A DNA stretch of 64,000 nt, from contig NW_005178719.1 in the NCBI RefSeq assembly GCF_000350225.1, forward strand, positions 140,175-204,174, given 5' to 3'. Of the stretch, positions 39,916 through 52,556 are shown one piece after another. The position numbers and the translations under genes are program-made. How positions within the stretch are numbered: position 1 is the first letter of the stretch; each line of letters opens with the position of its first letter. The notes under the pieces were generated by a model that was not told the DNA's origin, made no database searches, and saw only the letters and a list, made by a program, of their open reading frames with translations. Origin of the DNA: Chondrus crispus (lineage: Eukaryota; Rhodophyta; Florideophyceae; Gigartinales; Gigartinaceae).

Positions 39916-42900
39916 TATCCCCATTCTGAGCGCCCTTGCGCTACGCAACATCAACTTAAAATTGCCTCGTTCTCCTAACTCGCACTTTCCTCGTGTATCA
40001 TGTCTTCGACCGACGGTCATCTCGTGCCGTCTCTTCTGTTTCATTCGCTTACCTTTTCGCGATTCCCTCGCGGTGTGTGTAAGCAAGGGCAAGACGAAAA
40101 CCCTCTCGGTATATCCTCAATTGACCCTCCTTCCCAACCACGAGTCGAATCCGCCCGATCCGCAAGTGGACAAAGTCCCTGTTCCAAACTCCGACGACGT
40201 GTGCTTACCAGGTAAGCCCTGCGCGTCCCGGGGTCTTCCTTTGGTGCCCCGCCTACGGCACCTTATCAGTATGTCTGATCCGGCTTTCCATCCGGGATTC
40301 AATCCTCATTCCACTGTCCGTCGATATACCTCTCTCCAACACTGTCCTCTACGGAGTGCCGGTCCTCTTGAAGTAGACCTATCCTCTAGGCCTTTCTCTC
40401 CTGTCCTCCCCTTGCCTTGCGAGCAACCCTGTGGCTCCCTCTGTACGATCTCCATCTCCGGACACGCATCCCGACTAATCGTCAAAGCTCCCCGTCCCGT
40501 CCGTCCACCGGTCATCGCAACCGACCCCATCATTGCCTTCACGTGTAGCCACGTCCTGTCCACGTCGTTCGGCGGCCTACAGGACAGACCTTCCCTCCAT
40601 TCCATTACTGGGGAGTGGTCCTGATTACCTCTCCCCATTTCCTCAAGTTCGAGCCACATCGGCGCGTGTCCTCAAATTAACCAGTAGTCCTTGAGGCCTC
40701 TCCATCCTGTGTAACTCATCGTCTGCGAAATCTCCTATCTGAGCTTCTGTCACGCGCGATCCGGGTCCCCCCTAACACCGCGCACTTACCTCCGCGGTCC
40801 TTTGTTCCCTGTTCGGGCGTACTGTCGCCGGCGGCTGTCTTCAATCTCCATCGAGCGGGTAGGAAATGCCTGAGAAGTTGTGAAATGATATGTGCTGGTT
40901 GACGCGCCGACCTACAAAAATCTCAACCCGCACTTCCTCCGTTTGCAAATATTCGAGTTGCTCGGGCCGTACCTTCTGAATTCCGTTGGAGAATATCCCT
41001 TCACCACGCCAAAGTTAAGTTTGTTAGCGGGCAGGGATTTTCTGCTTTCGTCCAATCGTCTTGTTTTCCCCTTTAATTTCCCCCTGTAGTCACCATGTGA
41101 CAATAATCAGAAACGTATACTCGTCTCTACACTCACGTCCGTCTCCGCACACTTTTCGCATAATGGACCGACACGCCGAGACTCCCCCGTAACCCTTGCA
41201 CTGAGCCACTTGGTTTAGGGTAATTCTAAGAGCTGTAGAACAGGCCTCCCGTTTTTTCACTTACCTCAGAGCCGTTGCTCACGTACGTGGGTCGGAGAGT
41301 TCCTGTGTCTCATTTCTAGATCGGAGTGATACGCGCCTGTGTTGCGGAGATATCTCAGGTTCTCGTTGGGCCACTGTCCTCTCCATTACTTTCAAAGTTT
41401 TTCCTTCTCTTTAAGTTCCATATTCCCCTTCTTTTGATATCCTCAAACTCCTTTTCTTCTGTCTTGCTCGCCGAAAGGCGACAAGCGAGACTGCATGCAT
41501 AATTTAGAGCTTCGCTGGGGTCCCCCTCCTTCTCAAGTTTAGTTAGTCCGTTCCTCGTTTGGATCCACCATCGAGGGAGGGCTGGCCCATCTAGAGCATC
41601 TAAACTGATTCGCATTTTCGGACAAGTCCGGCTTAGGTGTTCCAGTAGCGTGAAATTTAGTCACGAAGGCAATTGCGTTTCCCTTGAGGGTATTTCTCCG
41701 AAAACTCGTCGAGCGGCCCTTCGCGAGACGGAACAGTCGTTGGTCAATCCTCGGAGCGGGACGTTCCCTCGCCGATGCGTAACACTCGACAATGTCAAAT
41801 GTCGACATTCCCTAAATCATTGGAGGTATCCGCCCTTCCCGCTTTCTCATGCCTTCTCCGACCTCTTGAAATCACTCCATCTTGAAATCTCTCCCTCTTG
41901 TCGGGTGCATAGCTGGGTAGTTCAACTTTTTTCTTTTCCGCCTCTCACGATCTTTCTCTTCCTTCGGGAAGCTCCCTGCGTGTGGACTCGTGAACTGTAC
42001 ATTCCTCTTTGTCATAAACCCGGGTCATTCTCCCCTTTTCTCTCTCCTTCCAGGTGTCTGAGGTGCTGTTTGATCTTCGACCACGATTGGCGTCGAGCCC
42101 GCGCTAGTACCCCTGTAACATTCGTCGTGTCGCCTAAGTCTGAGCTTTCGCATCAAAGTCCCTTTTAAATCCAGCTGCGATTCATTTGTGTCACTGAACA
42201 CATTGGGGAAGCTCCTTCGCGATCCTTTCTAGAACACGTACGCCCTGGCAGGTTCCGCAATTCTATTACTCCGCACATATGATCTGGTGAAGCGGCACAT
42301 GACCATGACAGCGGGTGATCTCGTCCTCTCAGACGAGGGGTTGTGGGCTTCTCCGGGAACCAGCTACTAAGTCTCAACACATGTCGCAGGTAATTTTTGA
42401 TCTCTTCGCCTGTGACCTCGGGTCCGCCTCGAACACATGCTCTGGTCCAGTCTGTATTCTCAATTTCCCCCACAGTACCGAATCTCCACGCTTCCGAAGA
42501 GTTCGGACACGTCCTGCTTAGGAGCTATATGCCGCTGGAACACGTTTCAGGTCATTGATAGGTGTTCCTAGTGCGTTTGCAGTATTCTTTGATTGGGCAC
42601 TCGGGACGGTAATTGCGGTCGCGTCGACTCACATTCGCGCTCCGTCTTGTCTCTTTCTCCTAGCGAGCGCAAATTCTTTCCCTCCTGCTTCCTTCTCTTG
42701 CATGGTCTCGTAGTCTTGTTGAGCAGCGTCCGCAAAACGCGGTCGCATAGCCAACGTTACACACACAAAAAAAGAAATCGAATGGTGTACAACAAAACAG
42801 AACCGGAACAGGAGACGAAAGGCAAATAATTGCTCTCAATAAGTTAGTGAATGGGTAGCTCGCGTGCATGAACAAAAGTCGCACGCGTCGGCGCCAGCCG

Positions 42901-43477
42901 TAACCGACGGAGTTTTGACTACGTCTCAGTCTGAGAATAGGTTGGTTGCAGACGATATCTTCCCACTTCTTCCATCGTTTCCAAACCCTCCTCTGGCTTG
43001 CAGCTTACATCCTGAAATCCTCCTCCTGAAGTAACACTGTCTTTTCCTCCTCTTCTTTGGTGCTCCCATTTTTCGTCCTCATCCATGCAGCACACGTCTC
43101 ATTTTCCTTCTCTTATTCTCCCCTACTCTTCTCTCTCTTGTTAGTCGATCCACGCACCGACCTCTGCCATTTCCTTCAAACGGTTTTCCTCTCCATGTCA
43201 CAACGCTTCCCGCTTGTTCAGGGACACGGATAAAATTTCGAATCTCCATTTTTGTGGCTTGTTGGCGTACGGAACAGCGCGTGCTATGATACCGTCATAA
43301 TCGTAAGATTGTGACTCTTGTTGGTCTGCGCCGCGCCATGCCTCTTCATCGTGAATCACCAACTAGTAGGCGTCTGTGCGGCGGCGCGCGTTCTCTAGGT
43401 CACAAGACAAAAAACAAAAATAATAAAAAAAGACAAACAGAAAGAAAGGAAAACGTGGAGTAGTTGATCGTTGGTGA
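39916..43477. other. Long stretch without a supported gene
   Basis: Pyrimidine-rich plus strand. The longest frames (a 72-codon frame from ATG 40000, and an overlapping 220-codon frame lacking an early ATG and ending at 40624) show no recognisable domain. It could be the untranslated or decayed interior of a transposon, but I see no diagnostic motif. Confidence 0.45.
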
Positions 43478-43707
43478 TCAGTGAATGTGTGTGGCGCGCG
43501 CGCTAGGAAAACGACGGGAGGGTCAGCGTCCGTCGGAACCGACAGGCTTTTCGATATCCTCAGTTAAGCTGTTCACATTCTAGGTGTATGCGAGACGTGG
43601 CTTCGGCCTCAGGATATCCTGCAAACGAACCTCTTCGATGAATCAGTGTCAGTCACACCGTCCCACCGTGGCTGGCGTGGCCAAGGCGGAGAGGCACTCA
43701 AGATCCA

Positions 43708-44825
43708 TGTAGTGCAGTAAGGGGTTGCATAAGGGGGTGAAAGAAAAAGAAACTAAGTTGGAATGTGAATCCTGTAGTCCGAGATTGGGGGACCCACGTG
43801 TGAATATTTGCACAGTTTTTATTTTAATTATTAATTTTATTTAGTTAATTAGTCAGTGTTAATTTGGCTGACACTAGATTAGATCTACGATCTAGCGCCG
43901 CGAGCTACTGTAGTGGCTCCGGCTGGGCGATATATACCTTAGCCCACTGGCCACCAAGTCAGTAAAGTTAACCCGAGGTTGCCGGAGTTGAATGTCGCCT
44001 TGGTCGAAGTCCGTCTCTACCAAGACGCTCCCTTTTACCTAAGCCTACGGCATCCTTCAGCGCTCGGGGGTCCCCTTCCTTTTTCCTTTATTTACCTATC
44101 CTAATTTCCCTTAATCTTGAGTTGGTCCCACCTTGTAGGATTGCGATCCACACCGTGACGTCATTAGCCATCGGGCTTCTGTGTTGGTGCACCAGTGGTG
44201 CTTTTCCCAGAGGGGGTTCCATCGGAATCTGGTTGCGACCGATCCGGTGTCGGCACTTTGCCATCGGGCAGTACGAAGGTATAGCTCTGCTATTGTTTCT
44301 GTTCCGTCGGAGGCTGTTGCGACGACGCCTTCGACGAAGATCTTATTTCCTATATAAGATAGCGTTGGTTCCATCGGAATCTGGCTGCTACCGATCCGGT
44401 GTTGGTACTTTGCCATCGGGCAGTACGACGGTGTAGCGCTGCTACGTTTTCTTCTTTCCCGACGGGATACGGTGCGACGTCCCTGTCGTAGACCTTATCA
44501 AGGGTATAAGGTATCAAGGCGCTCCACGAGCATTAGATTTACAATCCAGCGGGTTCGGTTTGCCTAGAAACCCCCGCACTCGTCAAGCATTTTCATTTTT
44601 AAGTCTCTACCACACCTATAATCCCGGGCCGGGCTTTTCTTCCTTTGCCCCCCCTCTTGGGATTCGAGCTACCGCGGGCCGCAAGCCGGCATAAAGGGAA
44701 AGGGAGCTCCGAACACTCCGTGGCATTGCGCCGCCGGTGGCTTTGGTTGTTTCGTTCGTTTGTTTGTTTTCGGGCCATGAAGGTCTTCGACCTTTCCCGC
44801 TGCGTGCCAGGCGCATTGCACCACA
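43708..44825 (+). mobile_element. LTR-like unit, copy B-left, with target duplication ATCCA
   Basis: 1,118 bp, ends TGTAGTGCAGT and ATTGCACCACA, flanked by ATCCA at 43703-43707 and 44826-44830. It lies inside the LINE endonuclease domain; subtracting it with one ATCCA restores the frame between LKI and HPLMRYS. It has two copies of an about 154-bp internal tandem repeat (from 44216 and 44370), a GGCGATATATA string near 43926 and no reading frame of its own. Confidence 0.92.
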
Positions 44826-47302
44826 ATCCATCCTCTCATGCGATATTCACTGTTGTGGAAAGTGGCCACAGAAAAGTACCAGCTTCTAGCACTGTCGGTC
44901 GCGCAAACTCAAGTCGTCTCGTTATACTTGGCACCTGTGGTGCCGAAAGAGATCTTTTTGTAGTGCATGAATACTGCACACTAAACTTGCCGTGGCAAGG
45001 CAGTCATTATGGGTGACTTCAATGCCCGTCATCGCACCTGGGATAGAACTTCTGACAGCCATGGCTGATGGCTCGTAGCTTGGGCAAAGAGAAATCGCTG
45101 GGTCATTCATGCCCCTTCAGAACCGACATTCTCAGGCCATCGTGGCTCGAGTACAGTGGACCTCATCCTGACGCGTTCTCTTGATTCGAGTGAAGCCGCC
45201 GTGATGCACGGCGAATGCAATGGCGTAAGTGATCATGAGCCAGTGAGTTGCACATGAGATGCTAGAGCAGAGCCCAGGTTGATCGTGCCTGCGATTCCAC
45301 AAAGACAAAGAGAGAACCCAGCGTATACCCAGGCTGCGAAATCGCTTTACAAGCAGAAGCTACCATGTTTCGTCTAGCAGATAAAAGCTTGTCGTACCAC
45401 AGCGGATCTTGAGAGCATGTACTCGCAGCTCAAGAACACTGTTCTGGCTCCATGGGAGCGCGCCCGTAAGCCCCGTCCCAGGCACTTCAAATATTTCTGG
45501 GATGAATACCTAGAGTACTTGAAGCGTGAACCAAGCAAGAAATATCGCCGTGCCAAAGCAACTGCTTCACCTGCTGACTGGAACCAGTATAGCAAGCTTG
45601 ACAAGCGTATCAGGCGAACAGTGCGCTGTGCCAATAAGCGGTTCGCTCAAACAACAGCGCAGTGTATGGCCAGCTCAACTCCTCGAGATGCTCAGAAGCG
45701 CATCAAGTCGATCCTAAGAAAATCTCACACGGACGCCGGTTCGACAAACGCCTCGGTTGATTCCGTGCTTGACGACGTAGAGTTCACTAGACATCTGGCT
45801 ACGCCAACTGGCACAGGATATAAACCAGGTATTGTGGCATTTGCCGAGGCTCGGGAGCGTCGCAGCCGAGTCGCACAAGCTATCAGGCGAGCACCACGCC
45901 ACAAGGAAACTGGAACTGACGAGCTGTTCTCCGAGGCGTTCAAACTCGCCCGGATAGAGTTCTCCAAAGTGCTGGTATCCTTTTGGGTGAAATGCAGTCA
46001 GCAGCAACACCTACTCAGTGATTGGACCACGGCGGTCGTTGTCCCACTGTACAAGAAAGGAAGAAAGTCGATCCCGGCAAACTACCGCCCCATTTCCTTG
46101 CTTTCTCATGCACTTCAAATGATCTCAAAGGCGATCGGTGCTTCGATCAGAAAAGAATACAAGTTTCATGGAGCTCAACTTGGATTCCAGGAGCGTACAG
46201 GAACTGAGACTGCCATTGTCCGGAATGGTGCCAACCTTAAAGCTGAGCTCCGCTACACTGCCGTACTAGACTTGAAATACGCATAAAGGTCAGTACCTAG
46301 AGATCTACTCATGCAGCATGTCCGCACTTGCCTCTTGAAACAAACTGCAGACCAGATTGCGCTTCAGCTTCAGCCGATGACGATCTGCACTAAAAATGAT
46401 CCATCCAGACCTACCGCCACTATCACTAGAGGAATCCTACAAGGCTGCTCGTACAGTCCAGAGCTTTACAACTTGTACATGGATACTTTTCTTGCTTCCA
46501 TTGAGGACTCAATTAAATTCCGGCAAACCACTGATGCAGCGATTGACGGTGATGTTGGAGTGTTTGCAGATGACGTCAAGCTTCAAGCAACCTCGCCCGC
46601 GCGGCTGCAAGTTCTACTTGACTGGTCCACGGCATGGGCATCAGAGCAAGGGATGACTTGGAGCATACCGAAGTGTCATGTCTTGGAACCAGACAACAGT
46701 ATTGCAGAAAGTTTGTACGAGCTCTCTGGATTTCACATCGAAGTGACTGCCGCCGCTACATACCTGGGTGTGACACTTCAACATGACACTGTTAGTGTCC
46801 AGAAAAGCGTTGAACGAGTACGTTCGGCTTGCAAACGGATTAATCTTCTGCGTGCAGCCGGCTTCCACCGCAAGTCGTTCTCGAGCTTCCAGCTTATCAA
46901 CATCTGTCGCACATATGTTTATCCATTGGCAGACTATGCCATGCATCTCGTTCCTACATCCGGCACTCCGGGTCATGGATGCAGGAAACTCGTTGAAGCA
47001 CTCAACGAGCTCGATTACCGTGTTGCAGAATACGCTCTAGGATGCATCCAAAAGGAACCACAGAAAATGCATCCATCGGAATTTGTCGTCGGTGGTCGCC
47101 TGCCACGGCACTGTTCGAAGATCGCTAAGCTTCCGAATTGGCAGCAGCGAGCCCGCGTTCGTCTGGGAGGACTGGCTCGAAGACTGAAGAAACGTGCTAC
47201 GCTTCTACGACGGGACCTGAGGGCCCGAGCAGATCCAAGGAACCTTCAATTGTACCGGTCTCATCCTGCAAGTCCTACCGACTTGTCAGAGAGAGGTCTA
47301 AG

Positions 47303-48400
47303 TGTAGTGCAATGTGCCTGTCAGGCCAGAACCAGGGTCCAACGGTCCAGCGACAACACAACCAAAAAACAACAACCAACAAGAGTTGCCGACGGCACAG
47401 CCCTACGGAGTGTCCGATTCTCCCTTTCCCTTTAAGTGGGTTTGCGGCCCACAGTGGCTCAAGTCCCTGACAGGGGGGGCAAAAGGAAGAGGCCCGCCCC
47501 GGGACGGATGGTGGTAGAGTCTTGTACAGGCAGTTGCTCGGCGAGTTCGGGGCGGTAATTAGGAAGCCGGGCCCGATGGGTCGTAAATCCAATGCTCGCG
47601 AAGCGCCTGTTACACCTTATACCCTTGATAAGGTCTTCGACGGGGGGTCGCAACGCAGCCCGACGGGAATTAGCAACACGTAGCAGCGCTACACCTCCGT
47701 ACTACCCGATGGCAAGGTACCGACACCGGAACGGTCGCAACCGGTATCCGATGGAACCAACACCGTCCTGTATACACAACAGGACCTTCGAGGGAAACGT
47801 CGTTGCAACAGTCTCCGTCGGTGAACGTAAACAAGTAGCAGCGCTACACCCACGTGTCGCCCGATGGCAAAGACACCTACACCGGTCCGGTCGCAACCAA
47901 AGCCGATGGCACCAACAACAAACAAAAGAACCAACACAAGAGCCCGATGACTCAAGTCTACACAATGCGGATCGCAATCAGGCACTGTCGAACCAACAAA
48001 AGATAAAGGAATAGAAATAGAGATAGAAATAGAAAAGGATAGGTGAAATAAAGGGAAAGGAAAGGGAACCCCCGAGCGCAAAGGATAACGCAATCTGTGG
48101 TAAAAGGGAGCGTCTTGGGAAAGACGGACTTCGACCAAGGCGATATTCAACTCTGGCAACTCGGGTTACCTTTACTGACTTGATGGTCAGAGGGCTAAGG
48201 TATATATATCGCCCCGCCGGAGCCACTACAGTAGCTCTCGGCGCTAGATCCTAGATCTAATCTAATGTTAAATAACTAATATGCAACTAATTAAAATTAA
48301 TAATTAAAATAATAAAGTGAAATGATTTCCACTTTTGCTTGTCATACCCCATCATTTCCATTTCTTTTCACCCCCCTGTGCAGCCGCTTATTGCACTACA
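47303..48400 (-). mobile_element. LTR-like unit, copy B-right, with target duplication CTAAG
   Basis: 1,098 bp in the opposite orientation to copy B-left, ends TGTAGTGCAAT and ATTGCACTACA (a perfect 11-bp inverted repeat), flanked by CTAAG at 47298-47302 and 48401-48405. It interrupts the C-terminal part of the LINE protein, and subtraction rejoins the frame at LSERGL. TG...CA ends, 5-bp duplication, about 1.1 kb length and lack of coding fit a solo LTR. Confidence 0.93.
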
Positions 48401-48760
48401 CTAAGCCCCATATCGATCCAGCTCTGCATTCGAAGAGTTCGAAAGATACCGGTCCCTGACAAGGGGCTATTGCCGATTCTTCATGAGAAGGACGCTGCAG
48501 GACGGGACAGTGGCATCAGGTATTACAAGGGTGAATTTCCCAGTCTGCGTGAAGTATTGAGAGAGGTGCTCGGTAGTACAGCATACGAGGAGGGCAAAAT
48601 AAGACTCCAGGCCGGCATGAGTGCGAAGGTTTGGTCGTATCGTTTGCGAAAACGCACGATCGAAGTGCTAAGGCAGTTCGTAAGTATCGAGAAAGCACAT
48701 CGAGTCGTAGAATCCTCGGATGGAAGAATGCCTCTCAAGAGGCGACGAATATCATCATAG

Positions 48761-49669
48761 ATAACAGGACAAATATGTGGACAAATGTGTTCACAGTGTT
48801 CACAGTGATTGCATTGTAGCATGTAGACGTACTCCCTTGCCACAACAGTAATAGTCCAAATGGACTTAGTACTTAGGACGCTGAGGCGTCTTTAAATAAA
48901 TGGTTTCATTTCGAGAGCCGGCTGTGGCCTTGTGATGAGGCCGTTGGATCAAACATCTAAAGAGGGGCTTACATGTCCGAACTTGACCCTGCCAGAAGGG
49001 TAGCACCGGAGCGACTTTTCCGACGTAGGCGTTTATACGAGAATAGACATGCTCGTCGGGCGGACATATTACCCGAGCTGCTGTGAGCATTGTTACCTCG
49101 ACGACGTCCACTTGAGATATTTAGTGATGGCGTGGTAGTAGGTGAATTGGAATAAACTTTTGGGGCCACGACGCTTGGAAGGGTGTACTGGAATACCAGT
49201 TCCCGGGTAGATTAACTGTTTGGAGGGGTGAATTATTCTGAAAACTGCCGGTCACGGGCCACCACGTTCACATATTCGGCAATGGGGTTATGTTCTAAGT
49301 TTTCGGGCCGCCTATTGCACTTTGGTGGAAGTAATTCCGACATCTACACCGTGAACAGGATTTAGTAAGGTGGTTAAATTAGTGTCGCCCGGGAAATAGT
49401 ATAGGCTACAGAATGACATAGGGAGAATAAGATGGCATATGGAGCGCACGGGCAGTTATTTCACGATCGCGTTGTCTATACGACTAGCGAGATGGACGCT
49501 TACTGATTGTGAGCGCTCTGTTGGAACGGGAGACCCATGTCTCTATACCTTTACGTCGTCGTACTATTCTGGTCGTATTTACACTGAAATACATGCGCTG
49601 TAATGCGGTGACATATGTGCGATCTGTGGACGACGACCCGTCGAGTAGTGTCGAGGAATGTGCGATCTG
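48761..49669. other. No supported gene
   Basis: Between the LINE stop and the copia remains I see only short chance frames. The start may contain the LINE 3' tail, but no poly-A or simple repeat marks its end. Confidence 0.5.
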
Positions 49670-52556
49670 TCAGTCCCGGGGGAAACTGCGAGGCGAGGAG
49701 GAGAGAGATGGTGGTTCTGTGACGTTGAGGAGGGATATCAGTTCCTGGAAGCGCAGGCGACAGACGGGTTTGGTAAACAGGTCTGAAAGGTTGGCAGAGG
49801 AGGGAATGTGGTGAGGTTGATGATCTTTTTGGCTATATGGTCGTGAAGGTAGTGGTGTCGTAGGTCGATATGCTTACGGCGTTTGGTTGGGGCTGATTTC
49901 AGGGCGACGCAGATGGCGGCCTGGTTGTCGATGTGGAGTGCAGTTGGTTGTTGTGGGGGGGGGCGTGTAGGTCGTGGAGGAGGCGACGTAGCCAGTTGGT
50001 CTGTTGGTTCGCGCATGTTGCGGCCAGGTACTCAGCTTCGCATGTAGAAAGGGCCACGGTGGGCTGGCGTGCTGATGTCCAAGAAATTGGTGAGGAGTTG
50101 ATTGTATGGACAATTCCGGAGACGGACCGTTTGTCTTTGGCGTTGGCGAAGTCGGCGTCGGCCTACGAAGTTAGTTCTACAGTAGGTGAGACTATGTAAG
50201 TGATTCCGTGGTCGATGGTTGCGTGGATATAGCGTAGAAGCCATTTGAGTTGGTGCCAGTGCGCGTCGTGGGGGAGTTCATGTATGAGGCGAGGCGGTTC
50301 ACAGTTGGGTGGATGTCAAACCTAGTGCTGTCGGCGAGGTAACAGAGGTCGCCTAAGATCTGGCGGTAGGCTGTGCTGCGGTTGGTGGGTAGGCGCGGGG
50401 TGGAGGCATCAGCGTCGACGTTGATTTTAGGCGGTGAGGGAGAGGGTTTGGGATTGCGGTTTTGCATATTGGTTTTGTGCAATATTGGTCGAGCCGCATG
50501 CCCTTGGGATATGTGGATAGCACCGTCTTCGGTCCGGGTTATGTGCCATTGGAGGTATGTGGCGAGGAACCCAAGGTCTTTGATACTGTATGTGAGGGAG
50601 AGGACATGAAAGAGCTTTTGAATCGATTTTGTGGTTGGAGCAGTGACGAGAAAGTCGTCCATGGAGATAGAAACACTGAGGTTGGCCTCACCTGTAGACT
50701 TCGTGAAGAGGCAGGGGTCTATCGAGGACTGGTAGTAACCGTGAGCTGTAAGGTGTTTGGCAAGGGCGGTGAAGTAGATGTGGGCGGCGGGAGGGGAACC
50801 GTACCGGTTGCTTTGAAACAGGGCTGTGTGGTCTGGGTGGGTGAGAGTGCCGTCGAATCGGGGCATTTGGCGGATGAAGACTTGATGCTTTGTAGGGTAT
50901 TTTTCGTGAAGGTATGCTGCAGTGATGTCGAAGTGCCGGATGGGCCAGTTTTTGGCGACGGCGATTGCGAGGATTGAACGGACTGTTGTGAGGTCAGCCA
51001 TAAACGTAGTTGTCTCGTTCGGGTCATAATGTACGCCCGGTTTCATGCGATCCCCTCCGATCGTGCATCTAGCTTTGTATTTTGTGTTGGAGTTTGGGGC
51101 TCTTTTGTATCGGTAAGTGATTTTGAGAGGGACAAGGGGTGTGGAAGTGGGGATTTTGTGGGAGGGGATCCATGTGAAGACCTTTTCATTTTGTAAGGTT
51201 TGGAGTTCGGTATCGTGAGGTTTTGCCCGGAGAGCCGCGTCGGGGTATAGCAGGGCTGCGCCAAGGCTGGCAGGCGGTGACCGCCCCCACCGTGGGGTGG
51301 AGTGGGTAATGTTCGTGGGGATAGTGTGGCTTATGACGCGGAAGGCGTGGGGCGGGATGGCTGTGGGATCCATTGTGCGGTGGTAGGGCACGAAGTCCGC
51401 TGCACGAACGGTGTGATAAGATCCAGTGTATATGTCTTGTACACGTACGAGTTGCTCAGATATTCCGTATGAGTATCGCAATTGTAGAGCACGGGCGTGG
51501 AGTTTTTGTTTGGGTGCGTGGATAGGAATTGTGCCGAGTTGGCCGAATGGAATAATTTGGGAAACCTTGGGCTTCCGTTTGTANNNNNNNNNNNNNNNNN
51601 NNNNNNNNNNNNNNNNNNNNNNNNNNNNNNNNNNNNNNNNNNNNNNNNNNNNNNNNNNNNNNNNNNNNNNNNNNNNNNNNNNNNNNNNNNNNNNNNNNNN
51701 NNNNNNNNNNNNNNNNNNNNNNNNNNNNNNNNNNNNNNNNNNNNNNNNNNNNNNNNNNNNNNNNNNNNNNNNNNNNNNNNNNNNNNNNNNNNNNNNNNNN
51801 NNNNNNNNNNNNNNNNNNNNNNNNNNNNNNNNNNNNNNNNNNNNNNNNNNNNNNNNNNNNNNNNNNNNNNNNNNNNNNNNNNNNNNNNNNNNNNNNNNNN
51901 NNNNNNNNNNNNNNNNNNNNNNNNNNNNNNNNNNNNNNNNNNNNNNNNNNNNNNNNNNNNNNNNNNNNNNNNNNNNNNNNNNNNNNNNNNNNNNNNNNNN
52001 NNNNNNNNNNNNNNNNNNNNNNNNNNNNNNNNNNNNNNNNNNNNNNNNNNNNNNNNNNNNNNNNNNNNNNNNNNNNNNNNNNNNNNNNNNNNNNNNNNNN
52101 NNNNTTCGGGAGTGGGGGGGGGAGCTCGGGGAGCGTCCCTCCTCGACCCATTTTTTAATTCGCAGGCGGGGGGGGGGGGCGTGGCTCAGCCTCAAGTGCC
52201 AATCATAGAAGGTTTGGGTGAGTGGTGTGGTGGTATTCTTCCCAGATTGGGGGGTGGCAATGAAGTTAGAGATATGCGGTTTGGTTCGGGGTGAGGGGGT
52301 CGAGATAATGCGGCGAGTTGGTGCGTGAGAGCGAGGTTTTGAGGACGAGGGGGCGGACTTGGGCGGGCGACGATGGTTTTTTATGGGGTGTGGTGTGGTG
52401 CGAGCGGAGAGTACGAGGGTGGTGATGGCAGTTTTCATGGGTGAATTCCATGAGTAGGCCCGAAGGTGATTGTTCCAGTAGGCAACACCAACACAGGTGC
52501 CACGGCGGTTGCAAATGGTGGCGTCACAACGATGTCATTCAGATATGATGCCATGG
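49670..52556 (-). pseudogene. pol: Ty1/copia pol remnant
   Basis: Reading leftward, a pre-integrase motif (YDWHLRLSHA) is followed by an assembly gap where the integrase core should be. Next come the integrase tail (FGQLGTIP; TVRAADFVPYHR), a copia reverse transcriptase (DITAAYLHEKYP; SISMDDFLV in place of the usual YVDD; SIKDLGFLATYL; FDIHPTVNRLA) and an RNase H (STCEAEYLAA; HIDNQAAICVALK; KHIDLRHHYL). The LFTKPV end stops at 49670-49672. Frames change at least twice, once at a run of nine G near 49957 and once near 49805, and once more around 50190. No LTRs were found. Confidence 0.9.
51584..52104. other. Assembly gap (521 N)
   Basis: Unknown bases inside the copia remnant, between the pre-integrase part and the integrase tail. 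The missing piece should contain the DDE integrase core. Confidence 0.99.

Larger units (their letters stand above)
43478..48760 (+). pseudogene. LINE endonuclease-reverse transcriptase, split by two insertions
   Basis: One reading frame of about 1,010 codons is recovered when the two LTR-like units and one copy of each 5-bp duplication are subtracted; the frame arithmetic agrees at both junctions. The APE-type endonuclease shows CETWLRP (43.6 kb), GDFNARH (45012 on) and SDHEPV (45228-45245). The reverse transcriptase shows VVPLYKKGRK, NYRPISLL, VLDLKYA, GILQGCSYSPELYN and the FADDVKLQ catalytic box. The C-terminal segment ends at 48758-48760 after KRRRISS. Seven in-frame stops occur (43565, 44961, 44982, 45066, 45255, 45375, 46284) and no frameshift. 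I did not find an upstream ORF1. The clade is unresolved. Confidence 0.9.

Noticed and set aside
39962..40624. A 220-codon plus-strand frame after the split LTR-like unit
   Set aside because: No early ATG, no recognisable domain and pyrimidine-rich composition.
43708..48400. A novel transposon with 1.1-kb terminal inverted repeats encoding endonuclease and reverse transcriptase
   Set aside because: Each repeat has its own 5-bp duplication, and the LINE frame continues outside both of them. They are two later insertions, not the ends of one element.
49954..49967. A programmed frameshift in the copia remnant at a run of nine G
   Set aside because: The remnant has other frame breaks and a gap, so a homopolymer indel or sequencing error is the simpler reading.
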